Shown: positions 7,606 to 15,760, counted from the first letter of the stretch. The stretch: 64,000 bases of DNA from Klenkia taihuensis (GCF_900112525.1 NZ_FOMD01000001.1:930001-994000), one strand, 5' to 3'. A program made the numbers and translations. Notes: generated by a model not told the origin, from the letters alone.

Positions 7606-8241
7606 GTGGAGCTCGCCGTCGCCGACCTGCCCCCGCTGGACGTGCTGCGCGGCCGGTGGGCCGCGGCCGCGGCGGTCGTCGCCGCGCTGGGCTTCCCCGG
7701 GGCCGCGCACGCCCGCGACGCCGGTGCCTGGCGGTGGGACGACGGCGGCGGAAACTGGGCCGAGGTCGCCGTCCTGGACGCCGACCGCGCCGTGCTGCTC
7801 GGCTGGGACCGCACCGCCCGGGGGTCGCTGTCCCGCCGGCCGGACGGCGAACCCACCGGCGAGCTGCTGACCGGCGCCCCCGACTGGTGGGCGCAGCCCC
7901 TGCGCGGGCGGACCGAGGACGTCGCGTTCCTGCTCGGCTGGTCGTCCGGCCGGTGGGAGCGGGTGCCCGCCGACCTGCAGCCCGATCTGCGGAGCGGCGG
8001 GCTGGCCGGGCTGCCGGTGGACGCCGAGCAGCTCTACGGGATGGTCGACTCCTACGTCGAGGGCGTCGCCGACGACCAGGGCCTGGGCGACTGGCGCACC
8101 CCGTGGCCCGCGGTGGCCGCGCTGGGGCAGGCCGGCCCGGACCTCACCGTCGAGCAGCTGGCCGACGTCCTGGGCCCGCTGCGCGCCGACCTGCCCACCG
8201 GGGTGGTCGCCGCCCGGCGGTTCAGTCCGGCGGCGGGTTGA
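7606..8241 (+). CDS. hypothetical protein
   Basis: 211 residues, soluble, rich in Trp and acidic residues ('AWRWDDGGGNWAEVAVLDADRAVL'), with no recognisable domain. GTG 7606 is preceded by TACAGT (7593-7598) at 7 nt, a good leaderless promoter, which fixes the start. The 3' end overlaps the convergent gene by 20 bp. Composition suggests a small beta-rich ligand-binding or immunity-like fold, but that is a guess. Confidence 0.7.
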   Translation: MELAVADLPPLDVLRGRWAAAAAVVAALGFPGAAHARDAGAWRWDDGGGNWAEVAVLDADRAVLLGWDRTARGSLSRRPDGEPTGELLTGAPDWWAQPLRGRTEDVAFLLGWSSGRWERVPADLQPDLRSGGLAGLPVDAEQLYGMVDSYVEGVADDQGLGDWRTPWPAVAALGQAGPDLTVEQLADVLGPLRADLPTGVVAARRFSPAAG

Positions 8242-8932
8242 CGGTGTCGGCGTCGTCGCCCACCGGCTGGGTGGCGGTCGCCGGGACGGCCTCCAGCCGG
8301 GGGTCGGCCAGCACCTCGGCGATGCAGGCGGCCGACCCCACCACGTAGGTGCTCACCAGCTCGACGTCGGTGGCCACGCACCAGGCCCGGTCGGCCGGCC
8401 ACCACAGGCTCGCGCTCTGGTCCCACGGCTCGACGGCCATGTTCGCCGCGGCCAGCCCGACGGGTCCGCGGACCAGCCAGAAGCTGCGGGCGCCGACGGT
8501 CAGCCGCGGCTGGGGTGCGCTGATGTAGCCGAAGCCGTCCCAGACGGCGAACAGGCAGTCCTGCGGGGTGCCGGTGTGGCGGGCGAGCACCTCGGCCAGC
8601 GGGCCGGCGACCTGCTCGGGCAGGTGGCCGCGGGCAGGTGCGCCCTCCCAGAGCGGGCTCTGGTCGGCCTCCTCGTAGAAGTCCAGCGAGCCGGTGATGC
8701 CGCCCCACTCCATGAGCGGGTGCGCGACGGTGCCGTTGGCCGCGGCGACGTCGGCCCAGCGGACGTCGACGTCGTCGTCCCCGTCGTACTGCGCGGCCGG
8801 GTGCAGCACCCGGGCGGCGGCGGGGAACAGCGGCGGCAGCAGACCCGCGACGCCCAGGCCGGGGCGGACGGCGTCGGCGACCCACCGACCCGGGGAGACG
8901 TCGGCCTCGGGGTCGCGCCCGGCGAACTGCAC
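8222..8932 (-). CDS. hypothetical protein
   Basis: 236 residues, soluble, tryptophan-rich ('SASLWWPADRAWCVATDVE'), with no recognised domain. Its content resembles proteins that compute on a weighed substrate or act as an immunity or SUKH-like fold, but no motif proves this. GTG 8932 lies 6 nt from TAGGGT (minus strand, complement of 8939-8944), so it is probably leaderless. It overlaps its convergent neighbour by 20 bp. Confidence 0.7.
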   Translation of the reverse strand: MQFAGRDPEADVSPGRWVADAVRPGLGVAGLLPPLFPAAARVLHPAAQYDGDDDVDVRWADVAAANGTVAHPLMEWGGITGSLDFYEEADQSPLWEGAPARGHLPEQVAGPLAEVLARHTGTPQDCLFAVWDGFGYISAPQPRLTVGARSFWLVRGPVGLAAANMAVEPWDQSASLWWPADRAWCVATDVELVSTYVVGSAACIAEVLADPRLEAVPATATQPVGDDADTVNPPPD

Positions 8933-8944
8933 GGGTCCACCCTA

Positions 8945-9330
8945 GGGAACCCGACCGGTTCCGGGCACGGACAACCCCCGGGCTGCTCCGCCATCCCCGC
9001 CGGCTCGATGAGCACTTGTGGCGGGGGGCGGGCCGACTGGACTGGGTCGGCGGCCCGGGGGTCGGGTGAACTGTCCGGTTCTCGCTCGCCGCCGTACGAC
9101 GGACGGGCGATGCCACACGCGTCAGACCGGTTCGATCCGGTGCTGAGCGGGCGGCCCATCTGGACGGCGGCTAGCGGACAGCCACCTCACGAGTCCTGAA
9201 CGACATCAATTGTTCGGACCACCTCCTCTCCCGTGTACGGCCACGGTACGACCGGTGCGACCGCCACCGCAACGCCCTTTTCCGACGGCGACGGGGTGTG
9301 CGCAACCCGGTCGCGGGACACCACTGCACG
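8945..9330. other. intergenic region, no gene found
   Basis: 386 bp without a supportable gene. It is less GC-rich around 9195-9240, where GAAC (9198-9201) and GTTC (9212-9215) flank a 10-nt spacer, and TTGTTC (9210-9215) could be a -35 box for the SDR gene. No convincing -10 is spaced from it. Confidence 0.4.
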
Positions 9331-9996
9331 GTGGACATCGACCGCACGCACGCCGTCGTCGTCGGTGCCGGCCCCGGGCTCGGTGCCGGCATCGCCCGCC
9401 GCTTCGCCCGGGAGGGTTTCGCGCTCACCCTGGTGGCCCGCTCCGCCGGGACCCTGGCCCCGCTCGCCGGGGAGCTGAGAGCGGCCGGCACCGACGTCGA
9501 CGTGGTCACCGCCGACGTCGCCGACCCGGCGGCGCTGGCCGCCGCGCTCGCCCCGGTGGCCGCTGCCCTGCCCGGGGTCGTGGTCTACAACGTCGGGCTG
9601 GTGGTGGCCGATGACCTGCTGGTCGACCCGCCGGAGCACTTCACCCACGCGCTCGCCGTCGACGTCGTCGGCGCGGTCGCCGTCGCGCAGCTGTTCACCC
9701 CCGCGATGCGCGCAGCCGGCGCGGGCACGTTCCTCGTCACCGGCGGCGGCCCGGCCCTGCACCCCGACCCCGCCCACGCGTCGCTGACCCTCGGCAAGGC
9801 GGCGCTGCGCAACGCCGTCGCCGTGCTGCACGAGCAGCTGGCCGCCGACGGCGTGCACGCGGCCGGCGTCACCGTCGTCGGGGTCGTCGAGCCGGGGACG
9901 CCGCTGGACCCCGACCGGATCGCCGAGACCTACTGGGAGCTGCACCGCGAGCCGCGCGGCTCGTGGTCGGTCGACCGGGTCGTCGACGGGAGCTGA
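9331..9996 (+). CDS. SDR family oxidoreductase
   Basis: 221 residues with the short-chain dehydrogenase cofactor motif 'GAGPGLGAGIARRF' near the N-terminus. The usual YxxxK catalytic tyrosine is not obvious: the active-site region reads 'HASLTLGKAALRNAV', which places a Lys but a Leu-Thr at the Tyr position. The protein may therefore be a catalytically atypical SDR. GTG 9331 is preferred; GTG 9298 would add 11 residues. Substrate unknown. Confidence 0.8.
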   Translation: MDIDRTHAVVVGAGPGLGAGIARRFAREGFALTLVARSAGTLAPLAGELRAAGTDVDVVTADVADPAALAAALAPVAAALPGVVVYNVGLVVADDLLVDPPEHFTHALAVDVVGAVAVAQLFTPAMRAAGAGTFLVTGGGPALHPDPAHASLTLGKAALRNAVAVLHEQLAADGVHAAGVTVVGVVEPGTPLDPDRIAETYWELHREPRGSWSVDRVVDGS

Positions 9997-9997
9997 G

Positions 9998-10324
9998 TCA
10001 GCCGCCGGCGTGCACGACCACCACGCCGAGCACGACCAACGCGACGCCGAGCAGCTCGCGGCGGCCCAGCCGGTCGCCGAACACCGCGGCCCCGCCGAGG
10101 GTGGCCAGCGCGATGCCCGACCCGGTCCAGATGCCGTAGCCCACAGCCAGCGACACCCCGCTGACCAGCGCCCGCGCCATCAACGCCACCGAGGCGCCGA
10201 TGCCCAGCAGGGTCAGCACGGCGAACACCGGACGGCGGAACCCCGCCGACGCCCGCAGCGACCCGATGCCCACGACCTGGGCGAGCACCGCCCCCGCCAG
10301 CCAGGCCGCCGCCGCACCGCTCAC
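9998..10324 (-). CDS. SMR family multidrug/quaternary ammonium transporter subunit
   Basis: 108 residues with four membrane helices, the standard size for small multidrug resistance proteins. It lies 10 bp downstream of a second SMR gene, so the two may form a heterodimeric pump (as in EbrAB or YkkCD). The membrane-embedded Glu near residue 14 of typical exporters is replaced here ('LAGAVLAQVVG'), so substrate coupling may rely on the partner. Confidence 0.8.
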   Translation of the reverse strand: MSGAAAAWLAGAVLAQVVGIGSLRASAGFRRPVFAVLTLLGIGASVALMARALVSGVSLAVGYGIWTGSGIALATLGGAAVFGDRLGRRELLGVALVVLGVVVVHAGG

Positions 10325-10334
10325 GAGGCCGCTG

Positions 10335-10676
10335 TCACGACGGCCGGGGCCCGGTCTGCAGCACCAGCACGCCCGCCGCGAGGACGGCCATGCCGACCAG
10401 CTGGACGACGGTCAGCGGGTCGCGGAACAGCAGCACGCTGGCCACCGTCGCCGCGGCCAGGCCGACCCCGGTGAGCGTGGCGTAGGCGGTGCCCAGCGCG
10501 ACGCCGCCGCGGTCGAGCAGCCGGGCGAACAGCCACAGCGAGACGCCGTAGCCGACCAGCGTCGCCGCGGTGGGCAGCGGACGGGTGAAGCCATCGGAGA
10601 CCCGCAGGGCCAGCGTGCCGGCCACCTCGCTGACCACCGCGCCCCCGAGCAGCCAGGCGGAGGAGGAGCGCGTCAA
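10335..10676 (-). CDS. SMR family transporter subunit (partner)
   Basis: 113 residues with four helices. It has Glu in helix 1 ('GGAVVSEVAGTLAL'), the proton- and drug-coupling residue of SMR exporters. The start is TTG 10676, overlapping the TGA of the upstream lyase gene (TTGA), which explains why the frame appears fused to it. Together with the following gene it probably makes an asymmetric SMR dimer. Confidence 0.78.
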   Translation of the reverse strand: MTRSSSAWLLGGAVVSEVAGTLALRVSDGFTRPLPTAATLVGYGVSLWLFARLLDRGGVALGTAYATLTGVGLAAATVASVLLFRDPLTVVQLVGMAVLAAGVLVLQTGPRPS

Positions 10677-11515
10677 CGGGTCAGGAGCTCCTGGACCCGC
10701 CCGGTGAGCCCGGCGTCGCCGCGGGCCGTGCCGTCCAGCGCGGTCACCCGGGCGGCGCCGCGGATGCCCGAGAGCAGCCAGACGGCGTCGGCGTCGTGCA
10801 GGTCGGCCACGGTGCCGGGGGTGACCGCGGTGGGCCAGCCGTCGGCCGCCGCGGCGGCGAACAGCCGGGCCTGGGTGGTGCCGGCCAGGATGCCGGTGTC
10901 CAGCGGCGGGGTGTGCAGGGTGCCGCCGGCGGCCCACACCACCGTGGACGTCGGGCCCTCCAGCAGCCGGCCCTCGGCCGAGGTGAAGACCACGTCGTCG
11001 GCGCCCACCGCGTGCGCGTGCCGCTGGGCGGCCATGTTGACCGCGTAGGACAGCGTCTTCGCCCCGCCCAGCAGCCAGGGCGCCCCGGCGCGGACGCCGG
11101 CGGCCAGGCCGTAGGTCAGCGCGACCACGGCGACGCCGTCCCGCCGCTGGGCGAGCACGTCGGCGCCGACCGGGGCGAGCAGAGCCAGCGCGGTCGGGGT
11201 GGTGCCGTCGCCGCGGGTGAGGAACAGCCGGCACACGCCCTCGACGCCGGCCGGCCAGCCGTCGGTGACCGCCGTGACCAGCGCCCGCCAGGCCTCGTCG
11301 GGCACCGCGGGGAGGTCGAGCAGGCCGGTGGAGCGCTGCAGCCGGACCAGGTGGTCGGCCAGCCGCGGGGTCGCGCCGCCGTCGACCAGCACCGACTCGA
11401 AGACGCCGTCCCCGCGGGCCAGCCCCGCGTCGAACGCCGTCACCACCGGCTGGTCGGCCGGCACCCGCACCGCACCGCCGTCCCGCCACACCGCCACCGC
11501 ACGCTGGTCACCCAC
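10673..11515 (-). CDS. class IV aminotransferase, aminodeoxychorismate lyase-like
   Basis: 280 residues with the fold-type IV PLP lysine in 'GGAKTLSYAVNMAAQ', the 'RGDGVFESVLV' N-terminal motif, and the conserved 'GILAGTTQARLF' cofactor region. It likely releases pyruvate from aminodeoxychorismate to give p-aminobenzoate (folate pathway), though a branched-chain or D-amino acid aminotransferase cannot be excluded. The mycobacterial counterpart lies in the same sulfur/nitrobindin neighbourhood. GTG 11515 is chosen; further upstream the frame is open but lacks family similarity. Confidence 0.82.
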   Translation of the reverse strand: MGDQRAVAVWRDGGAVRVPADQPVVTAFDAGLARGDGVFESVLVDGGATPRLADHLVRLQRSTGLLDLPAVPDEAWRALVTAVTDGWPAGVEGVCRLFLTRGDGTTPTALALLAPVGADVLAQRRDGVAVVALTYGLAAGVRAGAPWLLGGAKTLSYAVNMAAQRHAHAVGADDVVFTSAEGRLLEGPTSTVVWAAGGTLHTPPLDTGILAGTTQARLFAAAAADGWPTAVTPGTVADLHDADAVWLLSGIRGAARVTALDGTARGDAGLTGRVQELLTR

Positions 11516-11529
11516 GCGACCAGCCTGCC

Positions 11530-11733
11530 TCACACGGTGACGGCGGTCCCGCAGACGGTGCAGATCTCCAGCTGCTCGCGCCGCCACCGCAGCAGCGGGA
11601 CGAAGAAGACGGTGAACTGCCGGTACCGCCGGACCCGCGCCCACACCGTGGTGTTGCCGCAGCGCGGGCAGGTGCGGGTCGCCCCCGGGCCCAGCTCCTT
11701 CTGCTTGCTGCCGAACCCGAAGAAGAAGATCAC
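11530..11733 (-). CDS. small zinc-ribbon protein
   Basis: 67 residues with two CxxC knuckles (TCPRC and ICTVC) separated by about 33 residues, predicted to bind one zinc. A hydrophobic aromatic N-terminus (MIFFFGFG) may contact the membrane. GTG 11733 is leaderless-like: TAGGGT (complement of 11740-11745) is 6 nt away. It is divergent from the squalene-cyclase-like gene. Function unknown. Confidence 0.78.
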   Translation of the reverse strand: MIFFFGFGSKQKELGPGATRTCPRCGNTTVWARVRRYRQFTVFFVPLLRWRREQLEICTVCGTAVTV

Positions 11734-11766
11734 GGACCGACCCTAGGAGGGGTCTAGGGTCCCGGC
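11734..11766. promoter_or_regulatory. compact divergent pair of leaderless promoters
   Basis: Within 33 bp, two identical -10 elements face outward: ACCCTA (11740-11745, i.e. TAGGGT on the minus strand) for the zinc-ribbon gene and TAGGGT (11755-11760) for the cyclase-like gene. Each sits 6 nt before its start codon. The -10s are 9 bp apart, so two polymerases could not occupy both at once. Confidence 0.6.
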
Positions 11767-12726
11767 ATGGCGGACGACGTCCTGACCTGGCTGCTGGACT
11801 CCGACCCGGCGCTGCGCTGGCAGGTCGAGCGGGACCTGGCCGACGCGCCGCCCGGGGTCTGGCAGGCCACCCGGGCCCGCGTGGCCGTCGAGGGGTGGGG
11901 CGCCCGCCTGCTCGCGCTGCAGGACGACGACGGCCAGTGGGCCGGCGGCGCCTTCTTCCCCCGCGCCGACGGCGAGGTGCAGTGGCCGGCCGAGGGCGAG
12001 GGCCAGCCCTGGACGGCGACCACCTGGTCGCTGACTGCGCTGCGCGAGTGGGGCCTGGACGCCGGGGCGCTGGCCGGCACCGCCGAGCTGCTCGCCGCGC
12101 ACTGCCGGTGGGAGTACGAGGACCTGCCCTACTGGGGCGGCGAGACCGACGTCTGCATCAACGCGAAGACCCTCGCCAACGGTGTGTGGCTGGGCGCCGA
12201 CGTCGAGGCGCTGGCCGCCTGGTTCCCGGAGCACCAGCTGGCCGACGGCGGCTGGAACTGCGCGTGGGTCGAGGGTTCCACCCGCTCGTCGGTGCACTCC
12301 ACGCTCAACGCCGTCCGCGGGCTGCTGGCGCACGAGGTGGCCACCGGCGGCAGCGACGAGCTGCGCGCGGCCCGGCACCGCGGCGAGGAGCACCTGCTGG
12401 CCCGCCGGCTGACCCACCGCTCCGACGGCACCCCGCTGGAGGCCTGCCTCACCCCGCCGGTCTGGCCCTCCCGCTGGCGGTTCGACGCGCTGCGGGCGCT
12501 GGAGCACCTGCGCGCCGCGTCGCTGCACGACGGCACGCCGCCCGACCCGCGCGCCGCCGACGCGGTGGACCGGCTGCGGGCCGGCCGGCAGCCCGACGGC
12601 CGGTGGCTGCAGGGCCCGGTCCAGCCGGGCGCGGTGTGGTTCCCGGTGGACGCGCCGACCGGCGAGCCCTCGAAGGGCGTCACGCTGGGGGCGCTGCGGG
12701 TCCTGCGCTGGTGGGACGGGACCTAG
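11767..12726 (+). CDS. squalene-cyclase-like alpha/alpha-barrel protein
   Basis: 319 residues with QW-type repeats ('DDDGQWAGGAFF', 'LADGGWNCAWV', 'RQPDGRWLQG'), typical of one domain of terpene cyclases or prenyltransferase-type barrels. It is too short for a full squalene-hopene cyclase (about 630 aa) and the catalytic DxDD is not seen, so a cyclase activity should not be assumed. 'ETDVCINAKTLANGVWLG' is conserved-looking. ATG 11767 is fixed by the leaderless -10 TAGGGT. Such single-domain genes are common in actinobacteria and uncharacterised. Confidence 0.7.
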   Translation: MADDVLTWLLDSDPALRWQVERDLADAPPGVWQATRARVAVEGWGARLLALQDDDGQWAGGAFFPRADGEVQWPAEGEGQPWTATTWSLTALREWGLDAGALAGTAELLAAHCRWEYEDLPYWGGETDVCINAKTLANGVWLGADVEALAAWFPEHQLADGGWNCAWVEGSTRSSVHSTLNAVRGLLAHEVATGGSDELRAARHRGEEHLLARRLTHRSDGTPLEACLTPPVWPSRWRFDALRALEHLRAASLHDGTPPDPRAADAVDRLRAGRQPDGRWLQGPVQPGAVWFPVDAPTGEPSKGVTLGALRVLRWWDGT

Positions 12727-12735
12727 GCTCCCGCC

Positions 12736-13191
12736 ATGGCCGACCACGACCACGAGCCGCCGCCGCTGGCCCAGCAGCTGCGCTCCCGCGGGCTGCGGCT
12801 GACCACCCAGCGGCAGCGGGTGCTGGAGGCGGTCGGCGCGCTCGAGCACGGCACGCCCGAGCAGATCGGCACCTGGCTGGCCGAGCAGGCCGGCCCCGAC
12901 GGCGCGGCACCGGACACCTCCACCGTCTACCGCAACCTCGAGCTGCTCGAGCGCCTCGGCCTGGTCTGGCACACCCACCTCGGCAAGGGCGCGCCGGTCT
13001 ACCACGCCGCCCAGCACCCGCACCTGCACGTGGTGTGCGCCGGCTGCGGGCGGATCGACTCCGTCGACCCCGCGGTGATGGACGGCGTCGCGGAACGTCT
13101 GGCCGCCGACCTGGGTTACACCCTGGACGTGGGCCACGTGGCGCTGTCCGGGACGTGCCGGGACTGCCGTGCGGCCGGATCGGAGTCCTGA
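12736..13191 (+). CDS. Fur family transcriptional regulator
   Basis: 151 residues with the winged helix (about 15-75, 'LTTQRQRVLEAV') and dimerisation domain. Ligand features are HLHVVCAGCG and SGTCRDC, two CxxC pairs for structural zinc, plus the His-rich N-terminus (ADHDHEPPP). It may sense zinc, iron or peroxide; the pattern suits Zur or FurB-type but does not decide it. ATG 12736 is leaderless (TAGGCT 12724-12729). It is followed at once by the ygfZ gene. Confidence 0.88.
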   Translation: MADHDHEPPPLAQQLRSRGLRLTTQRQRVLEAVGALEHGTPEQIGTWLAEQAGPDGAAPDTSTVYRNLELLERLGLVWHTHLGKGAPVYHAAQHPHLHVVCAGCGRIDSVDPAVMDGVAERLAADLGYTLDVGHVALSGTCRDCRAAGSES

Positions 13192-13192
13192 G

Positions 13193-14293
13193 GTGCCCTC
13201 CCCGCTGCTGTCCCGCCCCGGCGCCGTCGCCACCGACGGCGGCCAGGTCGCCGCGCACTACGGCGACCCGCTGCCCGAGCAGCGCCGGGCCACCGAGGGC
13301 GCGGTGCTGGTCGACCGCAGCGACCGCGACGTCGTCGCCGTCCCCGGGCCCGACCGGCTGTCCTGGCTGCACAACCTGCTCAGCCAGCACCTCGAGCGGC
13401 TGCCCGACGGCAGCGGCACCGAGGCGCTGGTGCTCTCCCCGCAGGGCCACGTCGAGCACCACGTCGTGGTCGCCGAGACCGGCGGCACCACCTGGCTGGA
13501 CACCGAGCCCGGCGCCGGGGCGGCGCTGGCCGGCTGGCTGGACCGGATGCGGTTCATGCTGCGCGTCGAGCCCGCGCTGGTCACCGACGCCTGGGCGGTG
13601 CTCACCCTGCTCGGCCCGCGGGGGGACGACGTCCTCGCCGCCGCCGGGTTGCCCGTGCCCACGGGGGTGACCCCGTTGGCCGGCGGCGGCTGGGTGCGCC
13701 GGATGCCGCCGCTGGGGGACGGCGTCGCGGCGGTGGACCTGCTGGTGCCCCGGGCCGACCTCGCCGCGGTGGCCGACGCCCTGCTGGCCGCCGGCGCCAC
13801 CCCGGCCGGCGTCGACGCGCACGCCGCGCTGGCCGTCGAGGCGCACCGGCCGCGGGTCGGCACCGACTCCGACCACCGCACCATCCCGAACGAGACGCCG
13901 TGGCTGGCCAGCGCGGTGCACCTGGAGAAGGGCTGCTACCGCGGCCAGGAGACCGTCGCGCGGGTGCACAACCTCGGCCGCCCGCCGCGCCGGCTGGTGC
14001 TGGTGCACCTGGACGGCATGGAGGAGCAGCTGCCCCCGCCGGGCACCCCGGTCACCGCGGGCACCCGCGAGGTGGGCCGGCTGGGCACCGTGGTGCGGCA
14101 CCACGAGCTCGGCGTCGTGGGGCTGGCGCTGGTGAAGTCCTCGGTGCTGGAGAAGGAGCCCCTCCCGGAGCTGCGCGCGGACGGCTCGGTGGTCGCCGTC
14201 GACCCCGACGACCTCGTCGTCACTCCCGACGACACGGTGCTGGCCGCCCGGGAGCGCGTCCGCGCGGTCCGGTCTGCGACGATCGGCCGGTGA
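13193..14293 (+). CDS. ygfZ: YgfZ/GcvT family folate-binding Fe-S cluster assembly protein
   Basis: 366 residues with the YgfZ signature KGCYRGQE near residue 244, whose Cys is conserved. YgfZ binds tetrahydrofolate and supports biogenesis or repair of iron-sulfur enzymes. GTG 13193 is chosen, directly after the fur stop; the same Fur-YgfZ-lyase neighbourhood is known in mycobacteria. The stop overlaps the following GTG (GTGA). Confidence 0.87.
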   Translation: MPSPLLSRPGAVATDGGQVAAHYGDPLPEQRRATEGAVLVDRSDRDVVAVPGPDRLSWLHNLLSQHLERLPDGSGTEALVLSPQGHVEHHVVVAETGGTTWLDTEPGAGAALAGWLDRMRFMLRVEPALVTDAWAVLTLLGPRGDDVLAAAGLPVPTGVTPLAGGGWVRRMPPLGDGVAAVDLLVPRADLAAVADALLAAGATPAGVDAHAALAVEAHRPRVGTDSDHRTIPNETPWLASAVHLEKGCYRGQETVARVHNLGRPPRRLVLVHLDGMEEQLPPPGTPVTAGTREVGRLGTVVRHHELGVVGLALVKSSVLEKEPLPELRADGSVVAVDPDDLVVTPDDTVLAARERVRAVRSATIGR

Positions 14294-15132
14294 CCACGGG
14301 CACCCTCATCACCCTCGCCCCCACCGGGGCCGAGTCGGCGAAGGCCGACGTGCCGGCGCTGCCGGTGACCGTGGAGGAGGTCGTGGCCACCGCCCGCGAC
14401 TGCGAGGCGCTGGGTGCCGCCGTCGTCCACCTGCACGTCCGCGACCTCGACACCCGGCCCACGCTGGACCTCGGCCGGGTGCGCGAGGTGGTCGCCGCGG
14501 TGCGCGGGAGCACCGACCTGGTGGTGCAGCTGTCCTCCGGCGGCGCGGTCACCGACCCGCTGCCCGACCGGGTCGCCGTCCTCGACGCCGACCCCGACGC
14601 CGCCTCCCTGTCGCTGGGCACGGTCAACTTCGGCCGCGACGTGTTCAGCAACCCGTGGGACCTGATCGTCGAGCTGCACACCCAGATGCGCGACCGCGGC
14701 ATCGTGCCCGAGTACGAGGCCTTCGACCTGGGCCACCTGGCCACCCTGTCCCGGCTGCTGGACCGGCACGGCCTGCCGGCCGGCGGCCACGTGCACGTCG
14801 ACCTGGTGATGGGCGTGCCCGGCGGCATGCCCGGCACCACCGGCGCGCTGGCCGCGTGCCTGCCCGCCATCGAGCCCGGCTGGACCTTCGCCGCCACCGG
14901 CGTCGGCCGCACGTCGCTGCCGGTGATGCTCGCCGCGCTGTCCGCGGGCGGCCACCTGCGGGTCGGCATGGAGGACACGCTGACCTACGCCCCCGGCGAG
15001 CCGGTCCGCGACAACGCCCAGCTGGTCGCCCGCGCCGCGGGTCTCGCCAGGATCGCCCAGCGCCCCGCCCTGACCACCACCGAGGCCCGCGAGCTGCTGG
15101 GCATCCGCACCCGCCAGGAGGCAACCCGATGA
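14290..15132 (+). CDS. BKACE family (3-keto-5-aminohexanoate cleavage) enzyme
   Basis: 280 residues forming a TIM barrel. Zinc-binding motifs 'VVHLHVRD' and 'GGHVHVDLVMG' match the BKACE family, which cleaves beta-keto acids with acetyl-CoA. The substrate specificity within this family varies and cannot be set here. GTG 14290 overlaps the ygfZ stop. Its last codons overlap the ATG of RsiG (ATGA), so a metabolic enzyme and a c-di-GMP signalling protein share one transcript. Confidence 0.88.
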   Translation: MTTGTLITLAPTGAESAKADVPALPVTVEEVVATARDCEALGAAVVHLHVRDLDTRPTLDLGRVREVVAAVRGSTDLVVQLSSGGAVTDPLPDRVAVLDADPDAASLSLGTVNFGRDVFSNPWDLIVELHTQMRDRGIVPEYEAFDLGHLATLSRLLDRHGLPAGGHVHVDLVMGVPGGMPGTTGALAACLPAIEPGWTFAATGVGRTSLPVMLAALSAGGHLRVGMEDTLTYAPGEPVRDNAQLVARAAGLARIAQRPALTTTEARELLGIRTRQEATR

Positions 15133-15698
15133 CCACGTCGCAGCCCGGGCCCGCAGCTGCGGGCGGCACCGCCGTCGACACGCTGCTCGACCCCGCGTTC
15201 CTCGAGGGCGTGCAGCAGCGCCCCATGCTCGAGGTGCGCGGGCTGCGCCGCCGCGCCGAGCAGTCCGAGGTCGACCTGTCCTACACCCGCCGCCTGCTGC
15301 AGGGCCGGCTGGACATCGTCCGCCGCGAGCTGCAGCGCCGGGCCGAGCACGACGGCCGTTCGCTGGTCGACCTGCTCCCGGAGATCCTCTCGGAGAAGGG
15401 CCGCGGCCCCGCGCACGGCCTGGGCCGGCACCAGACCGTGCAGCCCGGCGACCCGGTGGCGCTGGAGCACTGGGTGAACTCCCTCGCCCCCGGCGTGGAC
15501 CTCTCCGACGTCGGCGAGCTGCCCGACGACCAGCTGGAGACCGCCGCCCGCGCGCTGGCCGAGGGCGAGCGCGGGCTGTCCGAGCGGCGCCGCGGCGTGC
15601 AGCAGGTGATGGACGCGCTGGCCGGGGAGCTGGGCCGCCGCTACCGCGACGGCGAGGCCGACGTCGCCCAGCTCCTCGCCGCCGAGGGCCGCCACTGA
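15129..15698 (+). CDS. rsiG: RsiG, c-di-GMP-binding anti-sigma factor
   Basis: 189 residues, predicted antiparallel coiled coil. The c-di-GMP motif E(X)3S(X)2R(X)3Q(X)3D occurs twice, once per helix: E47, S51, R54, Q58, D62 and E147, S151, R154, Q158, D162. This is the exact two-motif arrangement of Streptomyces RsiG, which with c-di-GMP sequesters the sporulation/flagellar-type sigma factor WhiG. Here it would act in the cytosol as a c-di-GMP-dependent anti-sigma; the partner sigma is not in the window. ATG 15129 overlaps the BKACE stop. Confidence 0.9.
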   Translation: MTTSQPGPAAAGGTAVDTLLDPAFLEGVQQRPMLEVRGLRRRAEQSEVDLSYTRRLLQGRLDIVRRELQRRAEHDGRSLVDLLPEILSEKGRGPAHGLGRHQTVQPGDPVALEHWVNSLAPGVDLSDVGELPDDQLETAARALAEGERGLSERRRGVQQVMDALAGELGRRYRDGEADVAQLLAAEGRH

Positions 15699-15760
15699 AG
15701 AAGGACCCCCTCGCCCCACACGACGTGCTCCGCACGCCGCAGGCCCCTGCGAGGGGGCCG
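15699..15760. terminator. palindromic repeat A, terminator-like, abutting a stop codon
   Basis: Starts right after the rsiG stop. CCCCCTCGC (15706-15714) pairs with GCGAGGGGG (15749-15757). The sequence is clearly related to the element at 29897-29960: both start AAGGACCCC a few bases past a TGA and end CCCTGCGA-GGGGCCG. It is likely a dispersed intergenic palindrome that serves as a terminator. Confidence 0.65.

Noticed and set aside
9198-9215. LexA (SOS) box
   Set aside because: GAAC and GTTC are 10 nt apart; the actinobacterial SOS box has four bases between half-sites.
8945-9330. tRNA or other structured RNA gene
   Set aside because: No cloverleaf or T-loop consensus is visible.
10335-11489. 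Fusion of lyase and SMR transporter
   Set aside because: The lyase family protein is in another frame; the SMR begins at a TTG overlapping the lyase stop, so it is a coupled gene rather than a fusion.
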